DNA of 64,000 nucleotides from Clostridium sp. AM49-4BH (GCF_003478335.1 NZ_QUFB01000008.1:17868-81867); one strand, 5' to 3'; numbered from the stretch's first letter, positions 27,961-38,530 are shown. Numbers and translations: made by a program. The notes: a model not told the origin generated them from the letters alone.

Positions 27961-28995
27961 TTAGGAATCGCTACGGGAATACTTAAACTCCTCTTTGCCA
28001 TCATAATCAAATACAAATTGATTCAACGCCTCCGCATTAGCACTGGTATCCCAGGCAGTTCCACCAGAAGTCATAACAATACATGACCCGCAAGAATACT
28101 CACCATTATATCCACTGCGAAAATATCCCTGTACCGGAATCTGCATCTGATTAATCGTGGTCGTTCCTAAGGAAACTGCATCTTTAAGATATTCGGTTAT
28201 CTGCTCATTTGTCAGGTCTGTTGTTACTTTTTTGAGCACTACATTGGCAATGTCCAGCCAATCCGTCATCGGAAGCTTCTTAATCTTGTTAAAGACTGCG
28301 TTGATCGTCGTGCGCTGTCTCCAAGTACGTCCATAATCATCGCGAAGTCCATTGATCGTTGTAACACCACCCTTACGGATTCGACAGTAACCTAATGCCT
28401 GTGCACCATTCAAGGTCTGCTTTCCAACCTTTACATTACGGCTCTTTTTATTTCGAATATAGTTCGTTGAATTCAAATAACTTGCTTCTGACTCAGTAAG
28501 TTCCAACTCTATACCCCCCACTTTATCAATAATCTTGGTAAATGCGGCAAATCCAACCTCCACATATCCATCCAATTCAATATTGAAGTTCGTAGCAATC
28601 GTCTTATATAACAATTCTATGCCACCAAAAGAATTGGCAGAATTCAACTTATTCTTGCCATGTCCCGGTATTTCAACAACAAGGTCACGCATCAATGACG
28701 CTGTTTTGAGTGTCCCATGCTTCATATCCATCGTTGCAATGATCATTGTATCTGTAAGACCACTAGCTCCATATCCTCTTTCCTCTCGGTAATCGTTACC
28801 GATCACGAGAATATTCACAATCTGATCATCTGAATTCACATGAATTCCGCTTAGATCAACGTTAGCAAGTGCCGTATCATAATCTCGATTGATCTGATTC
28901 AAGCTGTTGTTATACAGCACCTGCGCCTTTGCCACAAAAAAACCTGCCGTAGCACTAAGAACTAATAAAATTCCCATTAATACTTTTTTCCACAT
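27961..28995 (-). CDS. LytR-CpsA-Psr family cell-wall ligase (second of a tandem pair)
   Basis: 344 residues. LCP enzymes transfer lipid-linked glycopolymers (teichoic acids, capsule) to peptidoglycan. A short cytoplasmic start MWKK, one membrane helix (about 5-25), then the LCP domain: IVNILVIGNDYREERGYGASGLTDTMIIATMD, SLMRDLVVEIPGHGKNKLNSA and FNIELDGYVEVGFAAFTKIIDKVGGIELEL are family phrases, as is GYCRIRKG. The start at 28995 has GGAGG eight bases upstream and aligns with its neighbour's MWKKV. It follows the paralogue by 56 bp. The C-terminus ends in a short acidic/serine tail (KYSRSDS). Confidence 0.88.
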   Translation of the reverse strand: MWKKVLMGILLVLSATAGFFVAKAQVLYNNSLNQINRDYDTALANVDLSGIHVNSDDQIVNILVIGNDYREERGYGASGLTDTMIIATMDMKHGTLKTASLMRDLVVEIPGHGKNKLNSANSFGGIELLYKTIATNFNIELDGYVEVGFAAFTKIIDKVGGIELELTESEASYLNSTNYIRNKKSRNVKVGKQTLNGAQALGYCRIRKGGVTTINGLRDDYGRTWRQRTTINAVFNKIKKLPMTDWLDIANVVLKKVTTDLTNEQITEYLKDAVSLGTTTINQMQIPVQGYFRSGYNGEYSCGSCIVMTSGGTAWDTSANAEALNQFVFDYDGKEEFKYSRSDS

Positions 28996-29051
28996 TTGGT
29001 ATTCCTCCATGTCGTATGCAACGTATCCAGGCTTTGCGGGGCTGCATATCA

Positions 29052-30158
29052 TTATTCATCGTAATCTTTGCCGGTACTGCTCACCGTGCTTGTATCTTTT
29101 GGTTTATATTTAAATTCATCTTTACCATCATATTTAAAGATAAACTGACGTAACGCTTCCGAATTGGCTGTCCTGTCATAATCCGTTGTAATACCATTAG
29201 TCGGAACCAGACTCCATCCCTGTGCATCCGGAAATTCATTATTTTTGTCATTTCTATAATATCCGTTGACCGGAATCTGCATTTGATGAATCTGTGTTGT
29301 TCCCATCATCACAGCATCTTTCATATATTTTAGGATCGTATCATTATCCAGATCTGTTCTGACATTTTCTAACACTTTGTCTGCTACTTCCATCCATTTA
29401 GAAAGCGGCTGTGACTTCATCTTGTCAAAAAGAGCTGTGATCACTGTACGCTGTCTCCAAGTACGTCCATAATCATCTGCCAGACCGGTTACCGTTTTCA
29501 CCGGTTTTCCAATAACGTCCATTCCTTTACGGATTCGACACCACCCTAGTGCCTGTGCACCATTTAAATGTTGTTTACCAACCTTAAACTTGCGATTTTT
29601 CTTTTTCCAGACATAATTGGTTCTATTCAGGTATTCAACCTCCGTATCCGAAAGCTCTACTTCAACACCGCCAACGGCATTTACAGCCTGCTCAAATCCC
29701 TTAAAGCCAACTTCTGCATACCCATCTACTTTAACATTAAAATTCTCTGCCAATGTCTTGTAAAGATTCTTCAAACCGCCAAACTCTTTCTTGCCGGCAG
29801 CATTAACTTTCATTTTCTTATTCTGACCGTATACATCAACGAGCGTATCGCGCATGATGGATGTCAATTTCAATGTATTATGCTTCATGTCCAGTGTACC
29901 GATCATGATGACATCATTCAATCCCGGAGATGTACTGCCGTCGTAAGTTCTATAATCATCTCCTAATAACAGGATGTTGATCACTTTACTATCCGTCTCC
30001 ACATGAATATTACTCAGATCTACTGAACTCAAATCCGTGTCATAATCACGGTTCACCTTATTGAGACGCCCCTCGATCGTTACCTGCGCTTTCGCTGCGA
30101 AAAATCCTGTTGCAACACTAATGACAAGCAAAATGCTTAATACCACCTTTTTCCACAT
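29052..30158 (-). CDS. LytR-CpsA-Psr family cell-wall ligase (first of a tandem pair)
   Basis: 368 residues, same architecture as the next gene: MWKKVVLSILLVISVATGFF anchor, then VINILLLGDDYRTYDG, SIMRDTLVDVYGQNKKMKVNA, FNVKVDGYAEVGFKGFEQAVNAVGGVEVEL and GWCRIRKG. The pair looks like a local duplication, with the order of motifs and the loop lengths almost the same. It is led by a clear promoter (30208-30236) and a GGGGG-type ribosome site. Substrates cannot be told from sequence, and the two may differ in timing or in acceptor polymer. Confidence 0.9.
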   Translation of the reverse strand: MWKKVVLSILLVISVATGFFAAKAQVTIEGRLNKVNRDYDTDLSSVDLSNIHVETDSKVINILLLGDDYRTYDGSTSPGLNDVIMIGTLDMKHNTLKLTSIMRDTLVDVYGQNKKMKVNAAGKKEFGGLKNLYKTLAENFNVKVDGYAEVGFKGFEQAVNAVGGVEVELSDTEVEYLNRTNYVWKKKNRKFKVGKQHLNGAQALGWCRIRKGMDVIGKPVKTVTGLADDYGRTWRQRTVITALFDKMKSQPLSKWMEVADKVLENVRTDLDNDTILKYMKDAVMMGTTQIHQMQIPVNGYYRNDKNNEFPDAQGWSLVPTNGITTDYDRTANSEALRQFIFKYDGKDEFKYKPKDTSTVSSTGKDYDE

Positions 30159-30207
30159 GTTAGTATTCCCCCTAAAACTCTTCTGTGTTTACGTACTAAT
30201 CTGTACA

Positions 30208-30236
30208 ATTATAGCAAAAATAATACGGTATGACAA
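30208..30236 (-). promoter_or_regulatory. Sigma-A promoter of the LCP pair
   Basis: -35 TTGTCA (30231-30236), 17-bp spacer, perfect -10 TATAAT (30208-30213) on the minus strand. The leader is about 45 nt. Confidence 0.7.
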
Positions 30237-30302
30237 TGCTATTACCAAAAAAATGACAAATTCTTCATAGAAATGACAGATTTCGGCCTTGTAAAACTGC
30301 AC

Positions 30303-30332
30303 TTGACGAACAAGTGTACTATCCTCTATAAT
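30303..30332 (+). promoter_or_regulatory. Sigma-A promoter of the DUF4321 gene
   Basis: -35 TTGACG (30303-30308), 18-bp spacer, -10 TATAAT (30327-30332), about 40 bp before the start codon. Confidence 0.65.
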
Positions 30333-30371
30333 TTATTTCTAAGTATATGTTATAAGAATGGAGGGTTACAC

Positions 30372-30632
30372 ATGGCACGTGGTGCTGGAAAAAATAATTG
30401 GGCACTTTTTCTCTTAGTATTGGCAGGTATCGTGATCGGAAGTTTTATCGCACAGGCTACTGCAGGTATCTCTGCTCTTTCCTGGTTAAACTACGGCAAA
30501 AACTTTGGGTTTACAACTCCTTTTGTCCTAGATCTGGGAATTTTGGTATTAACGTTCGGACTCAAGATCAAAATTACCATCGGAAGTATTCTTGGTATTT
30601 TGATCGCAACGATCATTTATCATTTTATCTAA
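30372..30632 (+). CDS. Small membrane protein, DUF4321 family
   Basis: 86 residues starting MARGAGKNNWALFLLVLAGI. Two hydrophobic segments (about 10-30 and 50-85) with a GIVIGSFIAQATAG turn. DUF4321 proteins are short Firmicutes membrane proteins with no assigned role, often near mreB/septation or radC-type genes; here the neighbours are LCP ligases, which fits an envelope role. ATG at 30372 has GGAGGG seven bases upstream; the longer frame has no ribosome site. Confidence 0.75.
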   Translation: MARGAGKNNWALFLLVLAGIVIGSFIAQATAGISALSWLNYGKNFGFTTPFVLDLGILVLTFGLKIKITIGSILGILIATIIYHFI

Positions 30633-30695
30633 ACGTCATAATAACGATGCAAAATTCATAAATGACAAAATCATTGCTAACGAAAAGAATATCAA

Positions 30696-30743
30696 AAAAA
30701 GCTGCAGGCATTACAAGGTACACCGTAATGCTTGCAGCTTTTT
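30696..30743. terminator. Bidirectional terminator between DUF4321 and aconitase
   Basis: AAAAAGCTGCAGGCATTAC pairs with CGTAATGCTTGCAGCTTTTT around a short loop. T runs exist on both strands, which suits the two converging genes. Confidence 0.8.
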
Positions 30744-30768
30744 CAATTAAAAATCATACTACTATATA

Positions 30769-33054
30769 TTATTTGTGTGCTCTGTAGTAATTAATGAGGC
30801 AGCCCTTTGTAATGATATCACGCTCATCATCTGTCAGTGCTCCTAAGCTCAAAGTAAATTCTTTCATATCTTTACCGACTACATAAGCCTTGATCTCATC
30901 CTGCTTCTCTTCTACCGCTTTCTTAATATCTTTGACGAAGATATAATCACCATTCTCAAATGGGATCTCATCCGGATACAAGAATGGAAGCATACCCCAG
31001 TTGATCAGATTAGAACGATATCTCTTAGTTGCATACTCCTTTGCAATATTTGCAAGACCGCCTAATACTTTCTGACAGGAAGCTGCCTGCTCACGTGCAG
31101 ATCCATCACCCGGCTTCACCGCATATACCATGCTTCCGATCTGTGTCTTAGCAGGATCAACATCGAATTTCTCATTGATCTTATCAAAAACTTCTTTTGC
31201 TTCCGGCAATGCTGCGAAAATATCCTCGCCGGCAACACGTGCTTTCTCACCAAGCTGAACAGCCTTTGCCTTGCCTACATACTCCGGATCTTTACGGGAA
31301 AGTGTAAACTCTGCCAGTCCCAAAGGATTTGAACGGAAGGAAGATGTCTCACCGGATGGGATCAACTCATCAGTTGTCGTAACCGGATCGTGAATTTCAG
31401 ATACAACCTTGATCAAGATGTCATCTGTCAATGCAGACATCTCCGGCCAATCCTTAATGTTTGGTCCAAACTTCACTTCTTCATTATAATCAGGTTTTCC
31501 TACACCATCGTAAACACGGTTTGCATAAATATTTTTATCAAAGAAATACTTTGGTGTATTGATCGTTGCATCAACGTCCGTGGCAGCTGTCAAATAGCCC
31601 TTATTTGCTGCTGTTGCTGCAATAGAACGTGCATCCATCAATGCTACCGAAGAGATCTGACCGTTCTGGATCTTAGATCCCTCACGGTTCGGGAAGTTAC
31701 GCGTTGAATGGCGAATACTAAAGGCATTGTTTGCAGGGGTATCACCTGCACCAAAGCACGGACCACAAAATGCTGTTTTCACGATTGCTCCGGTCTCCAT
31801 AAGATCTGCTAACTTACCATTCTTAGCAAGCTCCATATAAATTGGGGTAGAGGCCGGATACACACTCAATGTAAACTCATCTGCTCCAATGCTTGCGCCT
31901 TTCAAAATATCAGCTGCAGCACAGATATTTTCAAAACCACCACCTGCACATCCTGCAATAATACCTTGATCTACATAAAGTTTGCCATTACGCACTTTAT
32001 TCTTAAGCTTAAAATCAACTTGACCATCCAAAGATACCAATGCTTTCTTCTCGCAGTCATCCAAAATATCCATCAGATTATCCTGTAACTCATGGATCGT
32101 ATATACATTGCTTGGATGGAATGGCATTGCGATCATTGGCTGGATCTTAGAAAGATCTACATATACCATACCGTCATAATAAGTAACTGCTGCCGGATTC
32201 AACTCTTTATATGCGCCGGCACGTCCATGGATTTCATAGAACTCTTTGATCTTGTCATCTGTTCTCCAAATAGAAGACAGGCACGTAGTCTCCGTTGTCA
32301 TTACATCAATACCAATACGATAATCTGCAGACAATTTAGAAACACCAGGACCTACAAATTCCATCACTTTATTCTTAACATAACCGTTATTGAATACTGC
32401 ACCGATAATAGCAAGTGCTACGTCCTGAGGGCCGACGCCAGGCATTGGCTCGCCATCCAGATAAATACCGATCACACCAGGCATTGGAATATCGTACGTA
32501 CGCTCTAACAACTGCTTTACTAACTCCGGGCCACCTTCACCCATTGCCATAGTACCAAGGGCACCATATCTTGTATGAGAATCAGAACCGAGGATCATTT
32601 TACCACCCTCTGCCAACATTTCTCTTGCAAACTGATGAATAACCGCCTGATGTGGTGGCACATACATTCCACCATATCTCTTAGCACAAGAAAGACCAAA
32701 CATATGATCGTCCTCATTGATCGTTCCACCAACCGCACATAAACTATTGTGACAGTTTGTCAAAACATAAGGAACAGGGAATTTATCCAATCCTGATGCT
32801 CTTGCAGTCTGGATAATGCCAACAAATGTAATATCATGAGACGTTAACTTGTCAAATTTAATCTGAAGATTATCCATACCACCAGAAGTATTATGTGCTT
32901 TCAAAATAGAATATGCAATCGTTCCCTCGGAGGCCTGCTCCTTTGATGGCACCTCTCCACATTTTGCCTGAATCTGTGCTTCTGCCTGGCCGTTATCTTC
33001 TACGATATCTGTCCCATTCAGCAAATACACACCATTATCATACAACTTAATCAT
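30769..33054 (-). CDS. Aconitate hydratase (clostridial ~760-residue form)
   Basis: 761 residues. Iron-sulfur lyase that isomerises citrate to isocitrate. Domains 1-3 contain [40 protein letters not shown] and the cluster-ligand stretches [10 protein letters not shown] and [16 protein letters not shown]. Domain 4 at the C-terminus has [22 protein letters not shown]. The serine loop [16 protein letters not shown] is also present. Citrate synthase lies nearby on the same strand, which suggests an oxidative route to 2-oxoglutarate and glutamate. The start ATG overlaps a four-codon minigene (ATG GTA ACA GTA TGA) behind AAAGG, the same arrangement as at putP. Confidence 0.9.
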   Translation of the reverse strand: MIKLYDNGVYLLNGTDIVEDNGQAEAQIQAKCGEVPSKEQASEGTIAYSILKAHNTSGGMDNLQIKFDKLTSHDITFVGIIQTARASGLDKFPVPYVLTNCHNSLCAVGGTINEDDHMFGLSCAKRYGGMYVPPHQAVIHQFAREMLAEGGKMILGSDSHTRYGALGTMAMGEGGPELVKQLLERTYDIPMPGVIGIYLDGEPMPGVGPQDVALAIIGAVFNNGYVKNKVMEFVGPGVSKLSADYRIGIDVMTTETTCLSSIWRTDDKIKEFYEIHGRAGAYKELNPAAVTYYDGMVYVDLSKIQPMIAMPFHPSNVYTIHELQDNLMDILDDCEKKALVSLDGQVDFKLKNKVRNGKLYVDQGIIAGCAGGGFENICAAADILKGASIGADEFTLSVYPASTPIYMELAKNGKLADLMETGAIVKTAFCGPCFGAGDTPANNAFSIRHSTRNFPNREGSKIQNGQISSVALMDARSIAATAANKGYLTAATDVDATINTPKYFFDKNIYANRVYDGVGKPDYNEEVKFGPNIKDWPEMSALTDDILIKVVSEIHDPVTTTDELIPSGETSSFRSNPLGLAEFTLSRKDPEYVGKAKAVQLGEKARVAGEDIFAALPEAKEVFDKINEKFDVDPAKTQIGSMVYAVKPGDGSAREQAASCQKVLGGLANIAKEYATKRYRSNLINWGMLPFLYPDEIPFENGDYIFVKDIKKAVEEKQDEIKAYVVGKDMKEFTLSLGALTDDERDIITKGCLINYYRAHK

Positions 33055-33169
33055 ACTGTTACCATACCTTTCTCTTAAGCCAGTGGTTTTAAGCTTTCAT
33101 ATTATGCTCTTGGCTCAAGTAATCATATGCCATGTGGTAAACACAACATACTGTTCTATTCTAATAGAA

Positions 33170-34667
33170 TTAAATGTACTTTTCAAGTGCTACAGCGCTC
33201 TCCTGCAATTCATCCATCAAAGAGCCAACTTTGGCAGCCTGTTCGCTTGTCTGATATCCCATCTCCGCCGCCTGAGATGTATTAGCGGAAACTTCCTCGC
33301 TGACCGCTGATATCTGTGAAATACTTTCCACAATGGAGTCATTCGCAGTCATGATCTGGCTGATCTCCTCGGAAACATTTACTACATCCTCATTCAAATG
33401 ATCCATCTGAGAACGGATCTGGGTGAAATCTTTATCCGTTACCTGGATCAAATTTTTCTCCTGTTCAGATGCTTCCAACACACCATTGATTCTTTCCTGT
33501 GTCTCTTCTGCATTTTCCTGTAATTTGGCAGTGATCTGAGAAATTCCTTCCGTCAACTGTCTGGTCTGCTCTGCAAGTACTCGGATCTGCTCTGCAACAA
33601 CCGCAAAGCCGCGACCTGCTTCGCCCGCTCTTGCACTCTCGATCGATGCATTCAAAGCAAGCATATTTGTCTGACTGGAAATATCAAAAATATTTTGCGT
33701 AATCTCAGCCACTTCCTTGGTATTCTCTGTCAAAGCCCCCCATTAAAGTATGTACCTTTGCATTCTCAGCTGCAATAGCATCTGCCTGCTCAAGTAATTT
33801 CTGCATAGAGTCACGGCCTTTATCGATCGACTCCATACTCATCTCGGCAACCTGCTTCATTCCCTGAGATCGATTGCTGGTCTTCGTGATCATTTCCTGA
33901 ATCTGTGAAGTCATCACCGTCTGCTGCTCAATGCTCTCTGCATTGGAACTGTTACCGGTCGATATCTCGTCCAATGCATTTGCTGTACTAACTGTAGACT
34001 GCTGCAACTCTTCCATCAAAGATGCAGCTGTTGAAGAATTTTCTTTAACCTGCTTGGAAATATGAAGAATTTCCTCCAGCAAAGTTTCTGATTTTTGCTG
34101 ATTAGTAAGTGCACGACTTACTTTCTCGCTGTTAAGCTGTGCAGCAAGCTTAGTAATTGCGCAGACAACAACCATTGTAAGAACGACCGTTGCAAGCTGA
34201 AGGATCAGCGTACTCGTTGTAATATCAATTCCTGAATTCATCTTGCCATTGACTACACAGCGTACTACGTATGCCACATTGATAACGATCAAACCAATGC
34301 TGCTTCGCAGGATGAAAGCAAAGTCGAAATACAAAATGAAAATGCTTGCCATTGGAAAGGCAGCAATAAATACAAGGTCACTATTGGCGCCATACATGAT
34401 CACTGCATATAACACACCATATCCAACCATAACCGCATGACGCAGTGCCACACTTCCATGATTACGAATATATAAAACCGCATTGATCAATAACCCTACT
34501 GCAACAACTGCAACTACAACGATCGCATATGTCCAGCTAATGTTTCCTACCGATGCATCCTGCAGATATCCTACTACAAAAAATGCATCCATCAAGGTCG
34601 CAAAAATGAATACTAAGAGATTAATCCTCTCATTTTCGCTTTTTGTTCTCTTTGAAATTTCTCTCAT
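33170..34667 (-). CDS. Methyl-accepting chemotaxis protein; one-base frameshift
   Basis: Corrected length 498 residues. About six membrane helices fill residues 15-180, with no periplasmic sensor loop of note and no HAMP domain, so it may sense in the membrane or cytoplasm. The cytoplasmic signalling domain has the hairpin-tip region [25 protein letters not shown] (seen in two parts) that binds CheA/CheW. The break is at a run of six C on the plus strand (33736-33741). With five, the protein reads [20 protein letters not shown] without a gap; as given, the first half ends about 20 codons later. ATG at 34667 follows AAGGGAG. Confidence 0.9.
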
Positions 34668-34781
34668 ACTATAAATTCTCCCTTCTGTTAATATCCCACC
34701 TCTACGTCAGTACCTATATAGTACCATAAACTGCCTTTCTTCTTCAATACTAACTTGTCATTTCTTTTTCTTAAGTTAGCA

Positions 34782-34810
34782 TTGTATGTCCCGAAATGTT
34801 GTGGTAATAT
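34782..34810 (+). promoter_or_regulatory. Promoter of pyrBI
   Basis: -35 TTGTAT (34782-34787), 17-bp spacer, extended -10 TGG-TAATAT (34805-34810). The leader is only about 23 nt, so PyrR-type attenuation is not possible here. Confidence 0.6.
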
Positions 34811-34839
34811 ATTGTAAAAATACAACGGAGGTACTTTTC

Positions 34840-35757
34840 ATGAAACATCTAATCAGTCCCCTTGATTTATCAGTGGATGAACTGGACCACATATTGGCCT
34901 TAGGTCAGTCGATCATGCATGATCCGCAAGCATATGCACATGTATGTGACGGCAAAAAATTAGCAACTTTATTTTATGAACCAAGCACTCGTACACGTCT
35001 CAGTTTTGAGGCAGCCATGTTAAATCTTGGCGGTAGCGTGCTTGGTTTTTCTTCCGCTGATTCCAGCTCAGCGTCCAAAGGAGAAAGCGTCGCTGACACG
35101 ATCCGCGTAATCTCTTCTTATGCAGATATCTGTGCAATGCGCCACCCAAAAGAAGGAGCTCCTACCGTAGCTGCAATGCATTCACGGATACCGGTGATCA
35201 ATGCCGGTGATGGCGGACATAATCACCCGACGCAGACATTAACGGATCTCTTAACGATCAAAACACTGACCGGGCGTCTGGATAATATGACCATCGGTAT
35301 GTGCGGTGATCTGAAATTCGGCCGTACCGTACACTCTCTGATCAATGCCATGGTACGTTATCCGAATATACATTTTATATTGATCTCTCCGGATGAACTT
35401 CGTATTCCGGATTATCTTCGCCAAGAAGTCCTGGTGGACGGCAACATTGATTTCATCGAAACCAATGAATTGGAAAAATATATGCCAAAACTTGATATTT
35501 TATATATGACACGCGTGCAGAGAGAACGCTTTTTCAATGAGGAAGATTATATCCGCTTAAAAGACAGTTTCATCTTAGATGCAGCTAAGATGCGTTATGC
35601 CAAAGAAAATATGTATGTACTGCATCCGCTTCCGCGCGTCAACGAAATTGCAACTGAAGTCGATGATGATCCTCGTGCTGTATATTTTAAGCAGGCGCAA
35701 TTCGGTGTTTATGTACGAATGGCTCTGATCATGACTTTGCTTGGACTTGCAAAATAA
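34840..35757 (+). CDS. pyrB: Aspartate carbamoyltransferase, catalytic chain
   Basis: 305 residues. It joins carbamoyl phosphate and aspartate in pyrimidine synthesis. Carbamoyl-phosphate motif [17 protein letters not shown], then the SSKGES-type loop ([13 protein letters not shown]), [17 protein letters not shown] and [25 protein letters not shown]. The start at 34840 follows CGGAGG by seven bases; an 18-codon upstream extension has no support. The regulatory chain pyrI follows by 11 bp, the arrangement of the allosteric class B enzyme. Confidence 0.97.
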   Translation: MKHLISPLDLSVDELDHILALGQSIMHDPQAYAHVCDGKKLATLFYEPSTRTRLSFEAAMLNLGGSVLGFSSADSSSASKGESVADTIRVISSYADICAMRHPKEGAPTVAAMHSRIPVINAGDGGHNHPTQTLTDLLTIKTLTGRLDNMTIGMCGDLKFGRTVHSLINAMVRYPNIHFILISPDELRIPDYLRQEVLVDGNIDFIETNELEKYMPKLDILYMTRVQRERFFNEEDYIRLKDSFILDAAKMRYAKENMYVLHPLPRVNEIATEVDDDPRAVYFKQAQFGVYVRMALIMTLLGLAK

Positions 35758-35768
35758 AGGAGGTAACT

Positions 35769-36233
35769 ATGTCACAGAAAGAAATTCCGGAAACCGGCAG
35801 ATTAAATATCGGTGGATTAAACGAGGGTGTTGTCATCGATCATATTCAGGCCGGAGGTGCCATGAAAATATATGAATATCTTAACTTAGAAAAATTAGAC
35901 TGCTCTGTTGCCATTATCAAAAATGCACGCAGCAACAAAATGGGCAAAAAAGACATTATCAAAATCGAGGGACCTTTGGATATTGATCTGAATGTTCTCG
36001 GTGTATTAGATCCAAACTTAACGATCAATATCATAAAGGATAACAATATCGTTGCCAAACATAAACTGGAACTTCCGGAAACCGTTACCGGAATTATCCG
36101 CTGCAAAAATCCGCGTTGTATCACTTCGATCGAGCAGGAGTTACCACACTCTTTCAAATTGACAGACCGCAACAGACGGATTTATCGCTGCATTTATTGT
36201 GAATCTAAATTCAAAGGAAGCTTGGTCAACTAA
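35769..36233 (+). CDS. pyrI: Aspartate carbamoyltransferase, regulatory chain
   Basis: 154 residues. It binds nucleotide effectors and the catalytic trimers. The allosteric domain contains GVVIDHIQAGGAMKIYEYLN and GKKDIIKIEG. The zinc domain has four cysteines: CKNPRC and, after the spacer, CIYC (VTGIIRCKNPRCITSIEQE... YRCIYCESKF). ATG at 35769 follows AGGAGG. PyrI is usual in Clostridia and absent from Bacillus, which supports the taxonomic call. Confidence 0.97.
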   Translation: MSQKEIPETGRLNIGGLNEGVVIDHIQAGGAMKIYEYLNLEKLDCSVAIIKNARSNKMGKKDIIKIEGPLDIDLNVLGVLDPNLTINIIKDNNIVAKHKLELPETVTGIIRCKNPRCITSIEQELPHSFKLTDRNRRIYRCIYCESKFKGSLVN

Positions 36234-36347
36234 CAGATCACTTTTCTTCCGATCTGTAAAACAATGTGTTGTTGCTCTACTTAAGTGAACAAAGAGTCGC
36301 TTGCGACTCTTTCGCGCTCGAGCGGTGCTGTTTGCAGCTAACTTCTT

Positions 36348-36382
36348 CTCCGCGAGATGCGCATCCTCGCGGAGCGTTTTTT
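36348..36382 (+). terminator. Terminator downstream of pyrBI
   Basis: CTCCGCGAG-ATGC / GCAT-CTCGCGGAG stem with one bulged C, followed by TTTTTT. Upstream of it (36289-36325) lie further small palindromes (AGAGTCGC/GCGACTCT and CGCTCGAGCG). Confidence 0.75.
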
Positions 36383-36414
36383 GCTTTATAGGAAACGAGA
36401 AGTTTCCTATAAAG
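36361..36414. repeat. 54-bp dispersed repeat, copy 1
   Basis: Matches 50767-50820 at 53 of 54 positions. The left half is the 3' arm and T run of the pyrBI terminator. The right half is a perfect palindrome, CTTTATAGGAAAC and its complement around GAGAA. Confidence 0.85.
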
Positions 36415-36425
36415 AAACAAAAAAT

Positions 36426-36468
36426 GCACAGGAAGCATTCTGCTTTAGCATCCTGTGCGTTTTTTTTA
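36426..36468. terminator. Bidirectional terminator between pyrI and the lipoprotein gene
   Basis: GCACAGGA pairs with TCCTGTGC around a 17-nt loop. Eight T follow on the plus strand and six on the minus strand. Confidence 0.7.
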
Positions 36469-36514
36469 ATTCTATTACGACATTCCGATATCATATCGTG
36501 TTATGCCGTCTATT

Positions 36515-36913
36515 CTAACGTTTATTATCGTTTTTTTTGCTCTTTGTATCATCTGTTTTAGAATTTTCATGATCATTTGTCTTGTCTTTTTCATTGCCTG
36601 TCAGATCATCAACTGCATCTTCTGTACCATCTACAGCGTCATCTACAGCATCTTCTACACCATCCGTGGCATCTTTCACAGCATTTCCCGCACCATCTAC
36701 AGCATCATCCACGGCATTTCCCGCATCATCTGCAGCATTATTGGTACTCTCTGGAAGTTCTGTCTCATTTGGCATATCCGTTGCACCATTACCGGAAGAA
36801 GGTGATGTAGCAGAATTATTTTTGGATTTATTACCGCATCCAACCATCAATGCTGCCGCCAAGACTGTAACCACCGCAAAACCTAACATTTTCTTTTTCA
36901 AAGCATTCACCAT
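36515..36913 (-). CDS. Small acidic lipoprotein with 11-residue repeats
   Basis: 132 residues. Lipoprotein signal MVNALKKKMLGFAVV... with lipobox MVGC (Cys26). After a Ser/Asn linker comes an Ala/Asp-rich block of about 3.5 repeats of 11 residues: AVDDAVDGAGN, AVKDATDGVED, AVDDAVDGTED, AVDDLTGN. The tail is a Lys/Asp/Asn-rich low-complexity stretch. The 11-residue periodicity resembles LEA/YtxH-type amphipathic helices. No function can be assigned. The ribosome site AAAGGT is very close to the first ATG, so the second codon (GTG) could be the real start. Confidence 0.7.
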   Translation of the reverse strand: MVNALKKKMLGFAVVTVLAAALMVGCGNKSKNNSATSPSSGNGATDMPNETELPESTNNAADDAGNAVDDAVDGAGNAVKDATDGVEDAVDDAVDGTEDAVDDLTGNEKDKTNDHENSKTDDTKSKKNDNKR

Positions 36914-36985
36914 ACCTTTCTGAAATTTCGTATGACACGAAATAGAATCTATTGCATTCCTTAGTATGGAATATGCTTTGTATTT

Positions 36986-38530
36986 TTATTCGCTATATGC
37001 ATCGACTTTTTCAAATTCTGCAACAATTTCAGCACTCGGTGCTTTTGTTGCAAGACTAACGATCACATTAACAAAAAGGCTCAAAATAAATCCAATTAAC
37101 AGAGAATAAATACCAGTCGTCACTGCAAGCGTCTTGCCACCCATCAATGGGATATAGTCCCAGATAAGAACCGTCAATCCACCGGTAATAATTCCGACAA
37201 CCGTTCCCGGCATATTAGCGCGTTTCCAAAATAATGCCAACACGATCGCCGGTCCAAAAGCCGATCCAAGACCAGCCCATGCATCGGATACCAGACCCAT
37301 AATACTACTCTCCGGATCCCAAGCAATTACGATTGCGATCAATGCAACAACGATGACTGTGATTCGAGTCACTTTCATGATGCGTTTATCGTCTGCATCT
37401 TTACGGATAAAACTTTTGTAAATATCTTTTGATACCGAAGATGCACAAACCAACAGCTGTGAATCTGCCGTTGACATGATCGCCGCCAAAATGCCACATA
37501 AGAACAATCCACCAACAAATGGAATTCCTATATTTTTGGTGAATACGCGTTCAATCATTGTGATAAAGACACTCTCTGTCTGTCCGCCTGTCAGTACATT
37601 ATCGACCAGATAAGCTCTTCCGACAATACCAATAAAGCAGGCAGCTACCAAAGATAAAAAGCACCATGAAATTGCGATCACGCTGGATTTTTTCAACTCT
37701 TTCTCATCTTTTACCGCCATGAAACGTATCAGGATATGAGGCATTCCGCAATATCCTAATCCCCATGCAAGCTGCGATAAGATTTCCACAAATTTATATG
37801 GTCTGCCACCGTTCATGAACAGATTCATATATGCATCATAACCACCAGCTACCTGTGTGTGGTCAATGTTAGCTGCAAACTTGCCACTGACTAATGCAAA
37901 AGCAATGATTGGCACGGTCAGCAATCCGACTAACATCAACATTCCCTGTACAAAATCTGTCGTACATACGGCCAAAAATCCACCCATAAACGTATAAGTT
38001 AAAATAACTGCTGCACCGATGATCAGCGCAATATGATAGTCAATACCAAAGATCGTATGGAATAATTTACCACCCGAGGCAAGGGCTGACGCTGTATATA
38101 CTAAGAAGAAAATAATGATCACGACAGATGAGATGGAAAGCAGCACTTTCTTTTTGTCATGAAAACGATTCTCCAAAAATTCCGGCAGTGTCATGGAATT
38201 ACCTGCTACGATCGTATAGCGACGAAGTCTTTTGGAAATCAGCAGCCAGTTACAAACGGTTCCTAAAAATAACCCTATGGCGATCCAAGCCTGGCCGGTA
38301 CCTAACGCATAAATCGAACCCGGCAGACCCATTAGCAGCCATCCGCTCATGTCAGACGCCTGCGCTGAGAGTGCTGCGACCCATGCATTTAAGCCTCTGC
38401 CTCCGAGGAAATAATCCTCTGAACTATTGGTGCGGCGCATACAGATTGCACCGATCACGATCATGAATAACAAATAGGCAGCAAACGCCACTAATATTGC
38501 AGCAATGCTGGAACTTGATACTGTTGTCAT
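36986..38530 (-). CDS. putP: Sodium/solute symporter, PutP (proline) type
   Basis: 514 residues, about 13 membrane helices, SSS family. Typical stretches are SSEDYFLGGRGLNAWVAALS, ASDMSGWLLMGLPG, the LAWGLGYCGMPHILIRFMA region and ILAAIMSTADSQLLVCASSVSKD, which carries the Na+-site serines. Proline is the best-known substrate of close relatives, but the substrate is not proven by sequence. ATG at 38530 overlaps a four-codon minigene (ATG GTA ATT GTA TGA) behind AAAGG, the same as at aconitase. It lies 46 bp after citrate synthase. Confidence 0.88.
   Translation of the reverse strand: MTTVSSSSIAAILVAFAAYLLFMIVIGAICMRRTNSSEDYFLGGRGLNAWVAALSAQASDMSGWLLMGLPGSIYALGTGQAWIAIGLFLGTVCNWLLISKRLRRYTIVAGNSMTLPEFLENRFHDKKKVLLSISSVVIIIFFLVYTASALASGGKLFHTIFGIDYHIALIIGAAVILTYTFMGGFLAVCTTDFVQGMLMLVGLLTVPIIAFALVSGKFAANIDHTQVAGGYDAYMNLFMNGGRPYKFVEILSQLAWGLGYCGMPHILIRFMAVKDEKELKKSSVIAISWCFLSLVAACFIGIVGRAYLVDNVLTGGQTESVFITMIERVFTKNIGIPFVGGLFLCGILAAIMSTADSQLLVCASSVSKDIYKSFIRKDADDKRIMKVTRITVIVVALIAIVIAWDPESSIMGLVSDAWAGLGSAFGPAIVLALFWKRANMPGTVVGIITGGLTVLIWDYIPLMGGKTLAVTTGIYSLLIGFILSLFVNVIVSLATKAPSAEIVAEFEKVDAYSE

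Noticed and set aside
36234..36347. Small gene between pyrI and the lipoprotein gene
   Set aside because: The stretch is made of short palindromes and terminators; no frame has a ribosome site.
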